Positions 1 to 6,676 of a DNA stretch of 19,224 nucleotides are shown piece after piece. How positions within the stretch are numbered: position 1 is the first letter of the stretch; every line of letters begins with the position of its first letter. A program made the translations under genes and the position numbers. The notes under the pieces were generated by a model, which worked only from the letters and a program-made list of their open reading frames with translations, searched no databases and was not told the DNA's origin. This DNA is from an uncultured Asticcacaulis sp. (GTDB taxonomy: Bacteria; Pseudomonadota; Alphaproteobacteria; Caulobacterales; Caulobacteraceae): NCBI GenBank assembly GCA_946480125.1, contig CAMLIY010000032.1, forward strand, positions 1-19,224, read 5' to 3'.

Positions 1-754
1 CGTGCCGCTGATCGCCGAAACCGGCGGGCTGAACGCCATGATCGTCGATTCCTCGACCTTGCCAGAGCAGGTGGTGGCCGACGTCATCACCTCGGCCTTT
101 CGCAGCGCCGGTCAGCGCTGTTCGGCCTTGCGCCTGCTGATCGTGCAGGAGGATATCGCCGATAACCTGCTGAAGATGCTGACCGGCGCCATGGATACGC
201 TGGTGATTGGTGATCCGGCCGATATTCGCACGGATGTCGGGCCGGTGATCGACGCCGCCGCGCGCGACAAGCTGGAAGCCTACCGCCAGTCGATGAAGGC
301 CAACTGGATTCACGCTCTGGAAAAGCCGGCATTGCCTGGGACCTTCCTGCCGCCGACCCTGATTCGGCTGGACAAGATTGAAGACCTGACCACCGAATGG
401 TTCGGACCGATCCTGCACGTCGTTACCTGGAAGGCCGGTGAACTGGAAAGCCTGGTTGCCCGCATCAATGCGCAGGGTTACGGCCTGACCATGGGCGTCC
501 ATAGCCGTATCAAGGCAACGGCGGATGCGGTCAGCGATCTGGCGCGGGTTGGCAATCTCTATGTCAACCGCTCGATGATCGGGGCGGTTGTCGGTTCGCA
601 ACCGTTTGGCGGGGAGGGCCTTTCCGGTACCGGCCCGAAGGCCGGCGGCCCGCATTTCCTGATGCGCTTTGTCAGTGAGCGGACCATCTCCACCGACACA
701 ACCTCTGCCGGCGGTAATGCGACCCTGTTGTCACTGGCGGAGACGGATATTTAG
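1..754 (+). CDS. putA: PutA, C-terminal part (P5C dehydrogenase domain), 5' truncated
   Basis: This is the C-terminal end of the bifunctional proline dehydrogenase / delta-1-pyrroline-5-carboxylate dehydrogenase PutA, which oxidises proline to glutamate. The gene enters the window already open, with codons in phase with base 2, so the true start lies upstream. The aldehyde dehydrogenase signature is visible: ETGGLNAMIVDSS at about residues 6-18 of the visible part (the Glu of the usual E-L/T-G-G motif) and AGQRCSA with the catalytic Cys at about residue 40. The tail PFGGEGLSGTGPKAGGPHF and the TTSAGGNATLLSL ending are typical of PutA. The stop codon TAG at 752-754 shares bases with the stop of a convergent minus-strand small gene. 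A stand-alone P5C dehydrogenase is possible, but the tail favours PutA. Confidence 0.93.
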   Translation, partial: VPLIAETGGLNAMIVDSSTLPEQVVADVITSAFRSAGQRCSALRLLIVQEDIADNLLKMLTGAMDTLVIGDPADIRTDVGPVIDAAARDKLEAYRQSMKANWIHALEKPALPGTFLPPTLIRLDKIEDLTTEWFGPILHVVTWKAGELESLVARINAQGYGLTMGVHSRIKATADAVSDLARVGNLYVNRSMIGAVVGSQPFGGEGLSGTGPKAGGPHFLMRFVSERTISTDTTSAGGNATLLSLAETDI

Positions 755-888
755 GCGGGCGCGCCTGCCGTCACAACCATCCAACCGACGACAACCAGTG
801 AAAATACAATGATCACGATTGCGCTCCATGGAAACCGATCGGCTCCTGGGGTAGTTAAATCGGGTTCTGGCGGTGTATTCGCTGACAT
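751..888 (-). CDS. Small single-span membrane protein, 45 aa, unknown function
   Basis: This short gene was found by reading the minus strand after putA. It encodes 45 residues beginning MSANTPPEPDLTTPGADRF, followed by a hydrophobic segment at about residues 21-40 (WSAIVIIVFSLVVVGWMVV) and ending TAGAPA. A strong ribosome binding site, GGAGGG (893-898 on the minus strand), lies 4 nt before the ATG at 888. The N-terminal half is Pro/Asp/Glu-rich and hydrophilic, so the protein looks like a one-pass membrane microprotein. Its TAA stop at 751-753 overlaps the putA TAG in the tetranucleotide TTAG, so the two genes converge with no spacer. No family was recognised. The start signal and clean hydrophobic stretch make it a real-gene candidate. 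Confidence 0.62.
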   Translation of the reverse strand: MSANTPPEPDLTTPGADRFPWSAIVIIVFSLVVVGWMVVTAGAPA

Positions 889-1094
889 TTTGCCCTCCAT
901 CTATGGATGAAAGATAGGCCGCGTTGCGATAAAAATGCGGGATCGCTTAGAACGTGGCGGCATAAAAAAATTATATGGATGAGAATTGAGCTCAGATTCA
1001 ATCTGACAAGGACAACTCAAATCCCAGGCTTGGCGGTCCTGTGCAAGGGGGGGGGCGCTTGTCCGTAAAATCTGAAAGCCGGTTCACTCCCTGT
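889..1094. other. Intergenic region with palindromes and a G9 run
   Basis: About 200 nt lie between the divergently oriented small membrane-protein gene and the promoter of the amino-sugar block. No coding sequence with a ribosome binding site was found. It holds an A-rich stretch (963-972), two overlapping palindromes at 987-1006 and a run of nine G residues at 1047-1055. It probably carries the promoter of the minus-strand small gene, but no convincing -35/-10 pair could be assigned. Confidence 0.5.
987..1006. repeat. Overlapping palindromes, possible operator
   Basis: TGAGCTCA (987-994) is a perfect 8-bp palindrome. It overlaps TCAGATT-C-AATCTGA (992-1006), a perfect 7+7 bp palindrome with one central base. 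The second has the size and symmetry of a dimeric repressor site. It lies about 90 nt upstream of the -35 element of the RidA-block promoter and about 100 nt upstream of the minus-strand small gene. There is no T-tract, so it is not a terminator. Function is inferred only from symmetry. Confidence 0.4.
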
Positions 1095-1124
1095 TTGACA
1101 GCCTCCATTTATGTAGTTTATATT
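1095..1124 (+). promoter_or_regulatory. Sigma70-type promoter of the amino-sugar/D-amino-acid block
   Basis: A perfect -35 hexamer TTGACA (1095-1100) is followed after 18 bp by TATATT (1119-1124), a 5-of-6 match to TATAAT. Transcription would begin near 1131, about 40 nt before the RidA start codon. This is the best promoter seen upstream of the ten-gene plus-strand block. A perfect inverted repeat overlaps its -10 element and start point, so it is probably repressible. Confidence 0.6.
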
Positions 1125-1139
1125 GTGTAGCTAAACTAC
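1113..1139. promoter_or_regulatory. Inverted repeat overlapping -10: candidate operator
   Basis: GTAGTTTA (1113-1120) and TAAACTAC (1132-1139) form a perfect 8+8 bp inverted repeat with an 11-bp spacer, centred at 1126. The arms cover the -10 element and the probable start site. Inside it, TGTAGTTTA (1112) and TGTAGCTAA (1126) also form an imperfect direct repeat with a 14-bp step. A dimeric repressor bound here would block the promoter. The GntR/UTRA protein encoded at 8385-9191 is the obvious candidate, but no second copy of the site was found to support this. Confidence 0.5.
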
Positions 1140-1170
1140 TTTACAGGTATCTGCATTCAGAGGTTGCTCC

Positions 1171-1557
1171 ATGACTATTACACGCATCGGCGATCCGCGC
1201 TCGGGCAGCGGCGGGCAAATGCTGCCCTTTTCGCAGGCAACCGAAGCCGGAGGCTTTGTATTTGTCTCGGGTCAGGTTGGCTTTGATGCCGGTGGTGAGA
1301 TCGTTCAGGGGGGCATTGTCGCCGAGACGAAGCAAACCATGGATAATATTGTCGCCATCCTTGCCAAGGCTGGCTGTACACTGGCAGATGTGGTCAAGGC
1401 CAATGTCTGGCTTGACGACACCCGTGATTTTGCCGCTTTTAATCGGGTTTATGCCAGCTATTTTGATGGCGTACTTCCGGCCAGGTCGTGCGTACGCTCG
1501 CAGATCATGATTGATGCCAAGGTCGAAATTGATGTTATCGCTTACAAAGCGAAATGA
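1171..1557 (+). CDS. RidA family (YjgF/YER057c/UK114) enamine/imine deaminase
   Basis: A 128-residue RidA-family protein, the usual length. The family hydrolyses reactive 2-aminoacrylate-type enamines and imines released by PLP-dependent dehydratases, giving 2-oxo acids and ammonia; it acts as a cytosolic trimer. The C-terminal signature VLPARSCVRSQIMIDAKVEI carries the catalytic Arg at residue 105 and the conserved Glu at 120. FVSGQVGFD at about 31-39 is the typical central strand. The sequence after PARSCV departs from the archetype (usually EVARLP), suggesting a subfamily other than housekeeping RidA. It is the first gene after a good promoter and lies upstream of a D-serine-dehydratase-type PLP enzyme, whose imine product it probably processes. 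The ATG at 1171 fits the family N-terminus; an antiparallel frame is a shadow. Confidence 0.9.
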   Translation: MTITRIGDPRSGSGGQMLPFSQATEAGGFVFVSGQVGFDAGGEIVQGGIVAETKQTMDNIVAILAKAGCTLADVVKANVWLDDTRDFAAFNRVYASYFDGVLPARSCVRSQIMIDAKVEIDVIAYKAK

Positions 1558-1589
1558 GGGATGTTGACGGTTCGCCATCGTCAAACCAA

Positions 1590-1621
1590 GCGATGCATGG
1601 TCCAGGAATTTGATGCATCGC
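1590..1621. repeat. 9-bp inverted repeat in the RidA-SDR gap
   Basis: GCGATGCAT (1590-1598) and ATGCATCGC (1613-1621) are perfect inverted repeats separated by 14 nt. They lie in the 209-nt gap between the RidA and SDR genes, the only large gap inside the plus-strand block. There is no following T-tract, so a simple terminator is unlikely. An operator or an RNA processing/stabilising hairpin is possible. No strong promoter was found between it and the SDR gene; CTGACA (1729-1734) is a weak -35 candidate only. Confidence 0.45.
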
Positions 1622-1766
1622 CTTTGATCAACGCCGCTCTGATAATCGCGCGACCTGACGGACGGGTTGGAAAATGGCGCAGAACCCGGCGATTGGCCGC
1701 TACATTTCAGTATGCTGCGTTAATGGGCCTGACAGGGGTCAAAATAATACTTACTAAAGGTGCGAT

Positions 1767-2537
1767 ATGTTTGATTTCAGCGGAAAGGTCGTTCTTATCA
1801 CCGGGGCGGCAGGGGGTATTGGCCGGGGTCTGTGCGAGGCCTTTCTGGGCTGGAACGCCACTGTACTGGCGCTGGATCGCGATGCCAACGCCCTGGCCGG
1901 CATGGATGAACGCCTGAAGACGGCGGCGGTCGATCTCACCGATCTGGCGGCCGTGAAAGCGACTATAGAGGGTCTGGTGGCTGTGACAGGGCCGGTGGAT
2001 ATCCTCGTCAATAATGCCGGCGCGGCGGCGGCCACGGCCCTGGCCACGCTAAAGCCAGAAGACTGGGTGCACGATCTCGCCATCAATCTCAGCGCCGCCT
2101 ATCACTGCGTAGAAGCGGTGAAGGCCGCTATGTTCGCGCGCAAGTCAGGCGTCATCATCAATATCGGCACGGTCAATGCCAGCCTGGCCCTTGGCCACCC
2201 CGCCTATAGCGCCGCCAAGGCGGGACTGGTCAGCTACACCCGTTCACTGGCCATCGAATATGGCCCGCTCGGTATCCGCGCCAATCTGGTGGCGCCGGGC
2301 ACGGTCAAGACCCAGGCCTGGGCGGAACGCGCCGCGAAGAAACCGGAAGTCTTTGACGATCTGAAGAAATGGTATCCATTGCGCGATTTTGCCGATCCGC
2401 AGGATATCGCCAATGCGGTCGCCTTCCTGTCGTGCGATCTGTCGCGCATGATCACCGGCGTGGTGTTGCCGGTTGATGCCGGTTTGACGGCGGGCAATCC
2501 GGTGCTGGCCGCCGAACTGACCCTGGAGTCGTTCTGA
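1767..2537 (+). CDS. Short-chain dehydrogenase/reductase (SDR), substrate unknown
   Basis: A 256-residue classical SDR, an NAD(P)-dependent oxidoreductase with one Rossmann domain. The cofactor motif TGAAGGIG is at residues 12-19, NNAG at 82-85 and the catalytic YxxxK as Y147-SAA-K151. Asp37 after the second strand (ALDRD) suggests preference for NAD. The position normally holding the catalytic Ser is occupied by Thr135 or shifted (INIGTVNASLALG), which is unusual. AAAGGTG (1756-1762) precedes the ATG. The TGA stop overlaps the ATG of the next gene (TGATG), indicating translational coupling to the PLP enzyme. Context suggests a sugar or sugar-acid substrate, for example oxidation of an amino sugar at C1 or handling of a keto-deoxy sugar acid. 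The sequence alone does not decide. Confidence 0.88.
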   Translation: MFDFSGKVVLITGAAGGIGRGLCEAFLGWNATVLALDRDANALAGMDERLKTAAVDLTDLAAVKATIEGLVAVTGPVDILVNNAGAAAATALATLKPEDWVHDLAINLSAAYHCVEAVKAAMFARKSGVIINIGTVNASLALGHPAYSAAKAGLVSYTRSLAIEYGPLGIRANLVAPGTVKTQAWAERAAKKPEVFDDLKKWYPLRDFADPQDIANAVAFLSCDLSRMITGVVLPVDAGLTAGNPVLAAELTLESF

Positions 2538-3814
2538 TGGCGCTCGATCTCGATCCGATCCTCAATTTACCGCTGCACCCCGGTATCAAGGGGCTGCCAG
2601 CGGCTGCCGAAGGCCTGACCATGCGTGAGGTCGGCGCGCAGGGCTGGAACCTGCTCGATGGCTCGATTCCCCTGCCGGCGGCGGTGATCCGCAGCAACGT
2701 GCTGACGAAAAACCTGAAGGCGTTTCAAGCCTATATCGATCAGGCCGGGGCGAAACTGGCGCCGCACGGCAAGACCAGCATGTGTCCGCAACTGTTCGAC
2801 CGCCAACTGGACGCCGGCGCCTGGGGCATGACGGTAGCGACCTTCTCTCAAGCTAATACGGCGCTGACATATGGTGTCAAAAACCTGCTGATCGCCAATG
2901 AGCTGGTTGGGGAGGCGGAAATCCGGGCGCTTGCAGTCCGGCAGGATGCCGCGCCGGATACTCTGATCCTCAGCCTGGTCGATAGCCTGGCCGGTGTCGA
3001 ACGGCTGGAAGCTATATTGACCGCCGCCGGTGCTGTGCGGCCATTTGACGTGCTGGTCGAACTGGGAATTTCGGGCGGCCGCACCGGGACGCGGACGCGG
3101 GAAGCCGCGCTCGATATCGCCCGTTGTGTGGCGCAATCGCCAAAACTTACCTTGCGCGGGGTTGAGGGCTATGAAGGCCTGATCGTCACCGGCGACGCGG
3201 CGGCGGATGCGGTGAAGGTCGATGCCTTTCTTGATGATTTGCTCGGCCTGTTCCATACCTGCCGGGGCGAAGGCCTGTTCACCGGCGAACCCATAATCAG
3301 CGCCGGTGGATCGGCCTATTTCGATCTGGTGGCGCGCGGCCTCAAGACCGACGGCATCACCCCTTTGCTGCGCAGCGGCTGCTATCTGACGCACGATACC
3401 GGCTTCTATAACAAGCTGCTGGCCCATGTCGGTGAGCGGGCTGTGCTCGGTCCGGCGCCGGCGCTCCATCCGGCGCTGGAAGTGTGGGCGCAGGTGGTTT
3501 CGCATCCCGAACCTGACCTGATCATCGTCAATGCCGGCCGCCGCGACCTGTCCGACGATTCCGCCCTGCCGAAGGTCGAATACCACGCCACACCGGGCGA
3601 GGGGGCCGCACCCGAAGCCGTAACAGACTGGTCGTTTTTCCGCATGAACGACCAGCATGGCTATATCCGCCTGCCGGCCGGCGCTTCGGTCCGTATCGGC
3701 GATTATGTCGGCCTCGGCATCTCACATCCCTGCACCACCTTCGATCGCTGGCCTGTCCTGCTCGAAGTCGATGACGCCTATGCCGTGACCGGCGCCCTCA
3801 AGACCTTTTTCTAA
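2537..3814 (+). CDS. D-serine dehydratase / D-threonine aldolase-type PLP enzyme (fold type III)
   Basis: A 425-residue protein of the alanine-racemase-like fold type III group that includes DSD1 D-serine dehydratase and D-threonine aldolase. These enzymes use PLP plus a divalent metal on D-configured 2-amino acids with a 3-hydroxyl. The PLP lysine is K79 in LAPHGKTSMCPQ. The metal site near the C-terminus is H397-P-C399 in GISHPCTTFDRW; His with Cys matches the dehydratase rather than the aldolase pattern (His/Asp). NDQHG and the LRSGCYLTHDTGFY block fit the family. It starts inside the SDR stop codon and is followed 9 nt later by the deacylase gene. D-glucosaminate (2-amino-2-deoxygluconate) is a D-3-hydroxy-2-amino acid, so ammonia elimination from it is a reasonable hypothesis. 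D-serine or D-threonine are alternatives. Confidence 0.88.
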   Translation: MALDLDPILNLPLHPGIKGLPAAAEGLTMREVGAQGWNLLDGSIPLPAAVIRSNVLTKNLKAFQAYIDQAGAKLAPHGKTSMCPQLFDRQLDAGAWGMTVATFSQANTALTYGVKNLLIANELVGEAEIRALAVRQDAAPDTLILSLVDSLAGVERLEAILTAAGAVRPFDVLVELGISGGRTGTRTREAALDIARCVAQSPKLTLRGVEGYEGLIVTGDAAADAVKVDAFLDDLLGLFHTCRGEGLFTGEPIISAGGSAYFDLVARGLKTDGITPLLRSGCYLTHDTGFYNKLLAHVGERAVLGPAPALHPALEVWAQVVSHPEPDLIIVNAGRRDLSDDSALPKVEYHATPGEGAAPEAVTDWSFFRMNDQHGYIRLPAGASVRIGDYVGLGISHPCTTFDRWPVLLEVDDAYAVTGALKTFF

Positions 3815-3823
3815 GAGTAGTCC

Positions 3824-5293
3824 ATGTCTGTTTCCGCCGATATCCTGTTGCGCAACGGTCTCGTCTTCGATGGCGGCGGGCTTGCGCCCTATGCGGCGGA
3901 TATCGCCATCCGCGACGGTGTGATCATCGCCACGGGTGACTTGTCCGACATGGCGGCGGCTAAAAGCTTCGACCTGGCGGGTAAGGCCGTCGCGCCGGGC
4001 TTTATCGATGTCCATTCCCACGATGATTACGCCTGTATCCACCACCCCGAAATGACGGCCAAGATCAGCCAGGGCGTGACCACGGTGGTGGTCGGCAATT
4101 GCGGTTTGTCGATCGCGCCGCTGCGCTTTCCCGCCGAACCGGAGGAGCCCTTCAATCTGCTCGGTGACGCCAAGGCCTTCGCCTATTCGAGCTTTGCCGA
4201 CTATGCCGCCGCCATCGACCAGGCCCGGCCGGCGGTCAATGTGGCGGCGCTGGTCGGCCACACCACCCTGAGAAAGATTTGCCTGCCGGATCTAGGCAAG
4301 GCCGCCAGTGCAGATGAGCGTCGGCAGATGCAGAATTTGCTGGCGGAAGCTTTGGAAGCCGGCGCCACGGGCATGAGTTCCGGCGTTTATTATCCGCCCG
4401 CCGCCGCCGCTGATCTCGACGAACTGACGGCTTTGGCGCGCACGGTCAGCGCTCATGGCGGCGTCTATGCCACCCATATCCGCAGCGAATATGATGGAGT
4501 CGCCGAGGCCCTGCAAGAGGCCTTCACCACGGCCGGCCCAACGCAAACCCCGCTGATCATCTCGCACCATAAATGCGCCGGCGTCCGCAACTGGGGGCGT
4601 TCGATCGAGACGCTTGGGCTGATCGACACCGCGGCGAAAACGCAGCCGGTTGCCATGGACTGCTATCCTTACACGGCCGGCTCATCGGTGCTGAACCCCG
4701 ACCTGTGCGACGGGGAAATCAAGGTGCTGATCAATTCGTCGGAGACTCATCCGGATCAGGCGGGACGTTATCTCCATGATGTCGCCCGCGAATGGGGCAT
4801 CAGCGAATATGACGCCGCCAAGCGCCTGCTGCCGGGCTATGCCTGCTATTTCCAGATTCACGAGGACGATATGCGCCGCATCCTGGCGCATCCGCTGTGC
4901 ATGGTGGGTTCCGACGGTCTGCCGAATGACAAGAACCCGCATCCGCGCCTGTGGGGCACCTTCCCGCGCGTGCTCGGCCACTATGCCCGCGACCAGAAGC
5001 TGTTTTCGATGGCAGAGGCGGTCGCCAAGATGACGGCTTTCCCGGCAAAGCGCTTCGGATTCCATGATCGCGGCCAGATCGCGGTAGGCATGGCGGCCGA
5101 TATTACTGTGTTTGATGTCGAGACCGTGGCGGATCGCGCGACCTTCGAGAAACCGGTGCAGATTTCCGCCGGTATCGAGGAGGTCTTCGTCAATGGCGTC
5201 CATAGCTGGTCGCAAGGCCAGGGGCTGGCGCGCGCCGGCGGCTTCCTGTCGCACAAGACGGTCACAGCCAAGGCCGTCGCGGCCGGCGAATAA
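3824..5293 (+). CDS. N-acyl-D-amino-acid deacylase (D-aminoacylase family)
   Basis: A 489-residue amidohydrolase of the D-aminoacylase family, near the family's usual length. These zinc enzymes remove acyl groups from N-acyl-D-amino acids. Metal and active-site motifs are visible: FIDVHSHDD (H64, H66), GNCG (C93), ATHIRSE (H218), ISHHK (H248/H249) and VGSDGLPNDK (D364). There is no signal peptide, so it acts in the cytosol. It lies 9 nt after the PLP enzyme and 27 nt before the sugar transporter, in the same probable transcript. Next to a GlcNAc catabolic set, the likely substrate is an N-acetylated D-2-amino acid such as N-acetyl-D-glucosaminate. N-acetyl-D-amino acids from cell-wall turnover are an alternative. 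It is not NagA-like; that activity is encoded separately at 10272. Confidence 0.91.
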   Translation: MSVSADILLRNGLVFDGGGLAPYAADIAIRDGVIIATGDLSDMAAAKSFDLAGKAVAPGFIDVHSHDDYACIHHPEMTAKISQGVTTVVVGNCGLSIAPLRFPAEPEEPFNLLGDAKAFAYSSFADYAAAIDQARPAVNVAALVGHTTLRKICLPDLGKAASADERRQMQNLLAEALEAGATGMSSGVYYPPAAAADLDELTALARTVSAHGGVYATHIRSEYDGVAEALQEAFTTAGPTQTPLIISHHKCAGVRNWGRSIETLGLIDTAAKTQPVAMDCYPYTAGSSVLNPDLCDGEIKVLINSSETHPDQAGRYLHDVAREWGISEYDAAKRLLPGYACYFQIHEDDMRRILAHPLCMVGSDGLPNDKNPHPRLWGTFPRVLGHYARDQKLFSMAEAVAKMTAFPAKRFGFHDRGQIAVGMAADITVFDVETVADRATFEKPVQISAGIEEVFVNGVHSWSQGQGLARAGGFLSHKTVTAKAVAAGE

Positions 5294-5320
5294 TCATCAC
5301 GATAAGGGGGAAACAACACC

Positions 5321-6622
5321 ATGCCGACATCTGGACCTGTAACGGCTGCGAACGCGCCGCAGACCACCCCATGGGGCGCTGTGCTTATGTTCTGCGGCCT
5401 GTTCGCCATCTTCGGCTTTGTCACCTGGCTGAATGGCCCGCTGATCACCTTCTCCAAGCTGGCCTTTAGCTTGAGCGATGTCGAAGCCTTCCTGGTGCCG
5501 TCGGTTTTTTACCTGTCCTACTTCTTCCTGGCCCTGCCATCCGCCTTTATCCTGCGCAAGACTGGCATGAAGACCGGCATGGCGCTGGGCCTGCTGGCCA
5601 TGGCTATCGGCGCCGCCGGCTTCGGCCAGTTCGCCTCCATGCGCCTGTTCCCGCCGACGCTCGTCTCGCTGTTCGTCATCGGCGCCGGGCTGTCCCTGCT
5701 GCAAACCGCCTCCAACCCCTATATCTCGGTGTTGGGCCCCATCGAATCGGGTGCGCAACGCATTGCCCTGCTCGGCATATTCAACAAGCTGGCCGGCGCC
5801 GCCGCACCGGTGGTCATCGGCACCCTGATCCTCAACGGCATCGGCCAAATGCAGGCCCAGGTCGACGCCGCGCCCACTACCGCCGCCCGCGAACTGCTGC
5901 TCAACGCCTTTGCCGCCCGCATCCATCTGCCCTATCTGATCATGGGTGCCTTCCTGGCCGTCATCGCTTTACTGGTTTACAAGTCGCCGCTGCCCAATAT
6001 CAGCGATGACGCCAATCCCGGCACCGGCAAGGGCTTCTGGGCCGCCGCGCCGCAGATGTTCTTCGGCTTCCTGGCCATCTTCTTCTATGTCGGCGTCGAG
6101 GTTATGGCCGGTGATGCCGTCGGCACCTATGGCAATGGCTTCAACCTGCCGCTCGACCAGACCAAGTTCTTCACCAGCTTCACCATGGTGACCATGCTGG
6201 TCGGCTATATCTGCGGCCTGATCGCCATTCCGCGCTTTGTCAACCAGGAAAAGTACCTGACCTTTTCGGCCGTGCTCGGCATCCTCTTCAGCATCGGCGC
6301 CTTCCTCACCAAGGGCTATACCTCGGTCGCCTTCGTCTGGGCGCTCGGTTTCGCCAACGCCATGATGTGGCCGGCCATCTTCCCGCTCGGCATCCGTGGC
6401 CTCGGCAAGCTGACCGAGTTCGGCGCGGCGTTTCTCGTCATGGGCATTATCGGCGGGGCCGTCATTCCGCAACTGTTCGCCCACTTCAAGGAACAGTTCG
6501 GCTTCCAGCTCGTCTTCCTCTGCCTCATGGTCCCCTGCTACGCCTATATACTGGTGTTTGGGCTGGTGGCTGGTCGCAAGGGAAAGCCTGATGCCGCTTT
6601 GGCCGTGCCAACAGACGTCTGA
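5321..6622 (+). CDS. nagP: FHS-family MFS sugar transporter, probable GlcNAc permease
   Basis: A 433-residue major facilitator of the fucose/glucose-galactose/GlcNAc (FucP/GluP/NagP) group; members are 12-span inner-membrane symporters. Family motifs are clear: GFVTWLNGPL at 32-41 in the first span, QTASNPYISVLGP at 128-140 and FNKLAG at 154-159. Hydrophobic segments alternate to the C-terminus. A good ribosome binding site (AAGGGGGAA, 5304-5312) precedes the ATG. It stands between the D-aminoacylase-type gene and the kinase, so it probably imports the shared substrate pool. GlcNAc is the best guess, since NagP-type FHS permeases are common in proteobacterial nag loci that lack a PTS and no PTS gene is seen here. 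It could also accept N-acetylglucosaminate. A perfect palindrome CAGACGTCTG (6612-6621) runs into the stop codon and may be chance. Confidence 0.87.
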   Translation: MPTSGPVTAANAPQTTPWGAVLMFCGLFAIFGFVTWLNGPLITFSKLAFSLSDVEAFLVPSVFYLSYFFLALPSAFILRKTGMKTGMALGLLAMAIGAAGFGQFASMRLFPPTLVSLFVIGAGLSLLQTASNPYISVLGPIESGAQRIALLGIFNKLAGAAAPVVIGTLILNGIGQMQAQVDAAPTTAARELLLNAFAARIHLPYLIMGAFLAVIALLVYKSPLPNISDDANPGTGKGFWAAAPQMFFGFLAIFFYVGVEVMAGDAVGTYGNGFNLPLDQTKFFTSFTMVTMLVGYICGLIAIPRFVNQEKYLTFSAVLGILFSIGAFLTKGYTSVAFVWALGFANAMMWPAIFPLGIRGLGKLTEFGAAFLVMGIIGGAVIPQLFAHFKEQFGFQLVFLCLMVPCYAYILVFGLVAGRKGKPDAALAVPTDV

Positions 6623-6676
6623 AAGACGTTCCCCGATCTCTGATAATTCTCAAGCTAATGATGTGATGTGCCTGTT

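Noticed and set aside
1561..1917. Plus-strand frame spanning the RidA-SDR gap
   Set aside because: It overlaps the SDR start in another frame, has no ribosome binding site and its product resembles nothing; the SDR N-terminus with its TGxxxGxG motif is clearly the real frame.
2567..3658. Long minus-strand open frame (363 codons) opposite the PLP enzyme gene
   Set aside because: It is a shadow of GC-rich coding DNA. The plus-strand frame has full family motifs (PLP Lys, metal His/Cys), while the reverse product shows no recognisable family and no ribosome binding site.
6612..6621. Palindrome CAGACGTCTG at the end of the transporter gene
   Set aside because: A 10-bp palindrome inside coding sequence is plausible by chance in a window this size, and no matching copy or promoter was found beside it.
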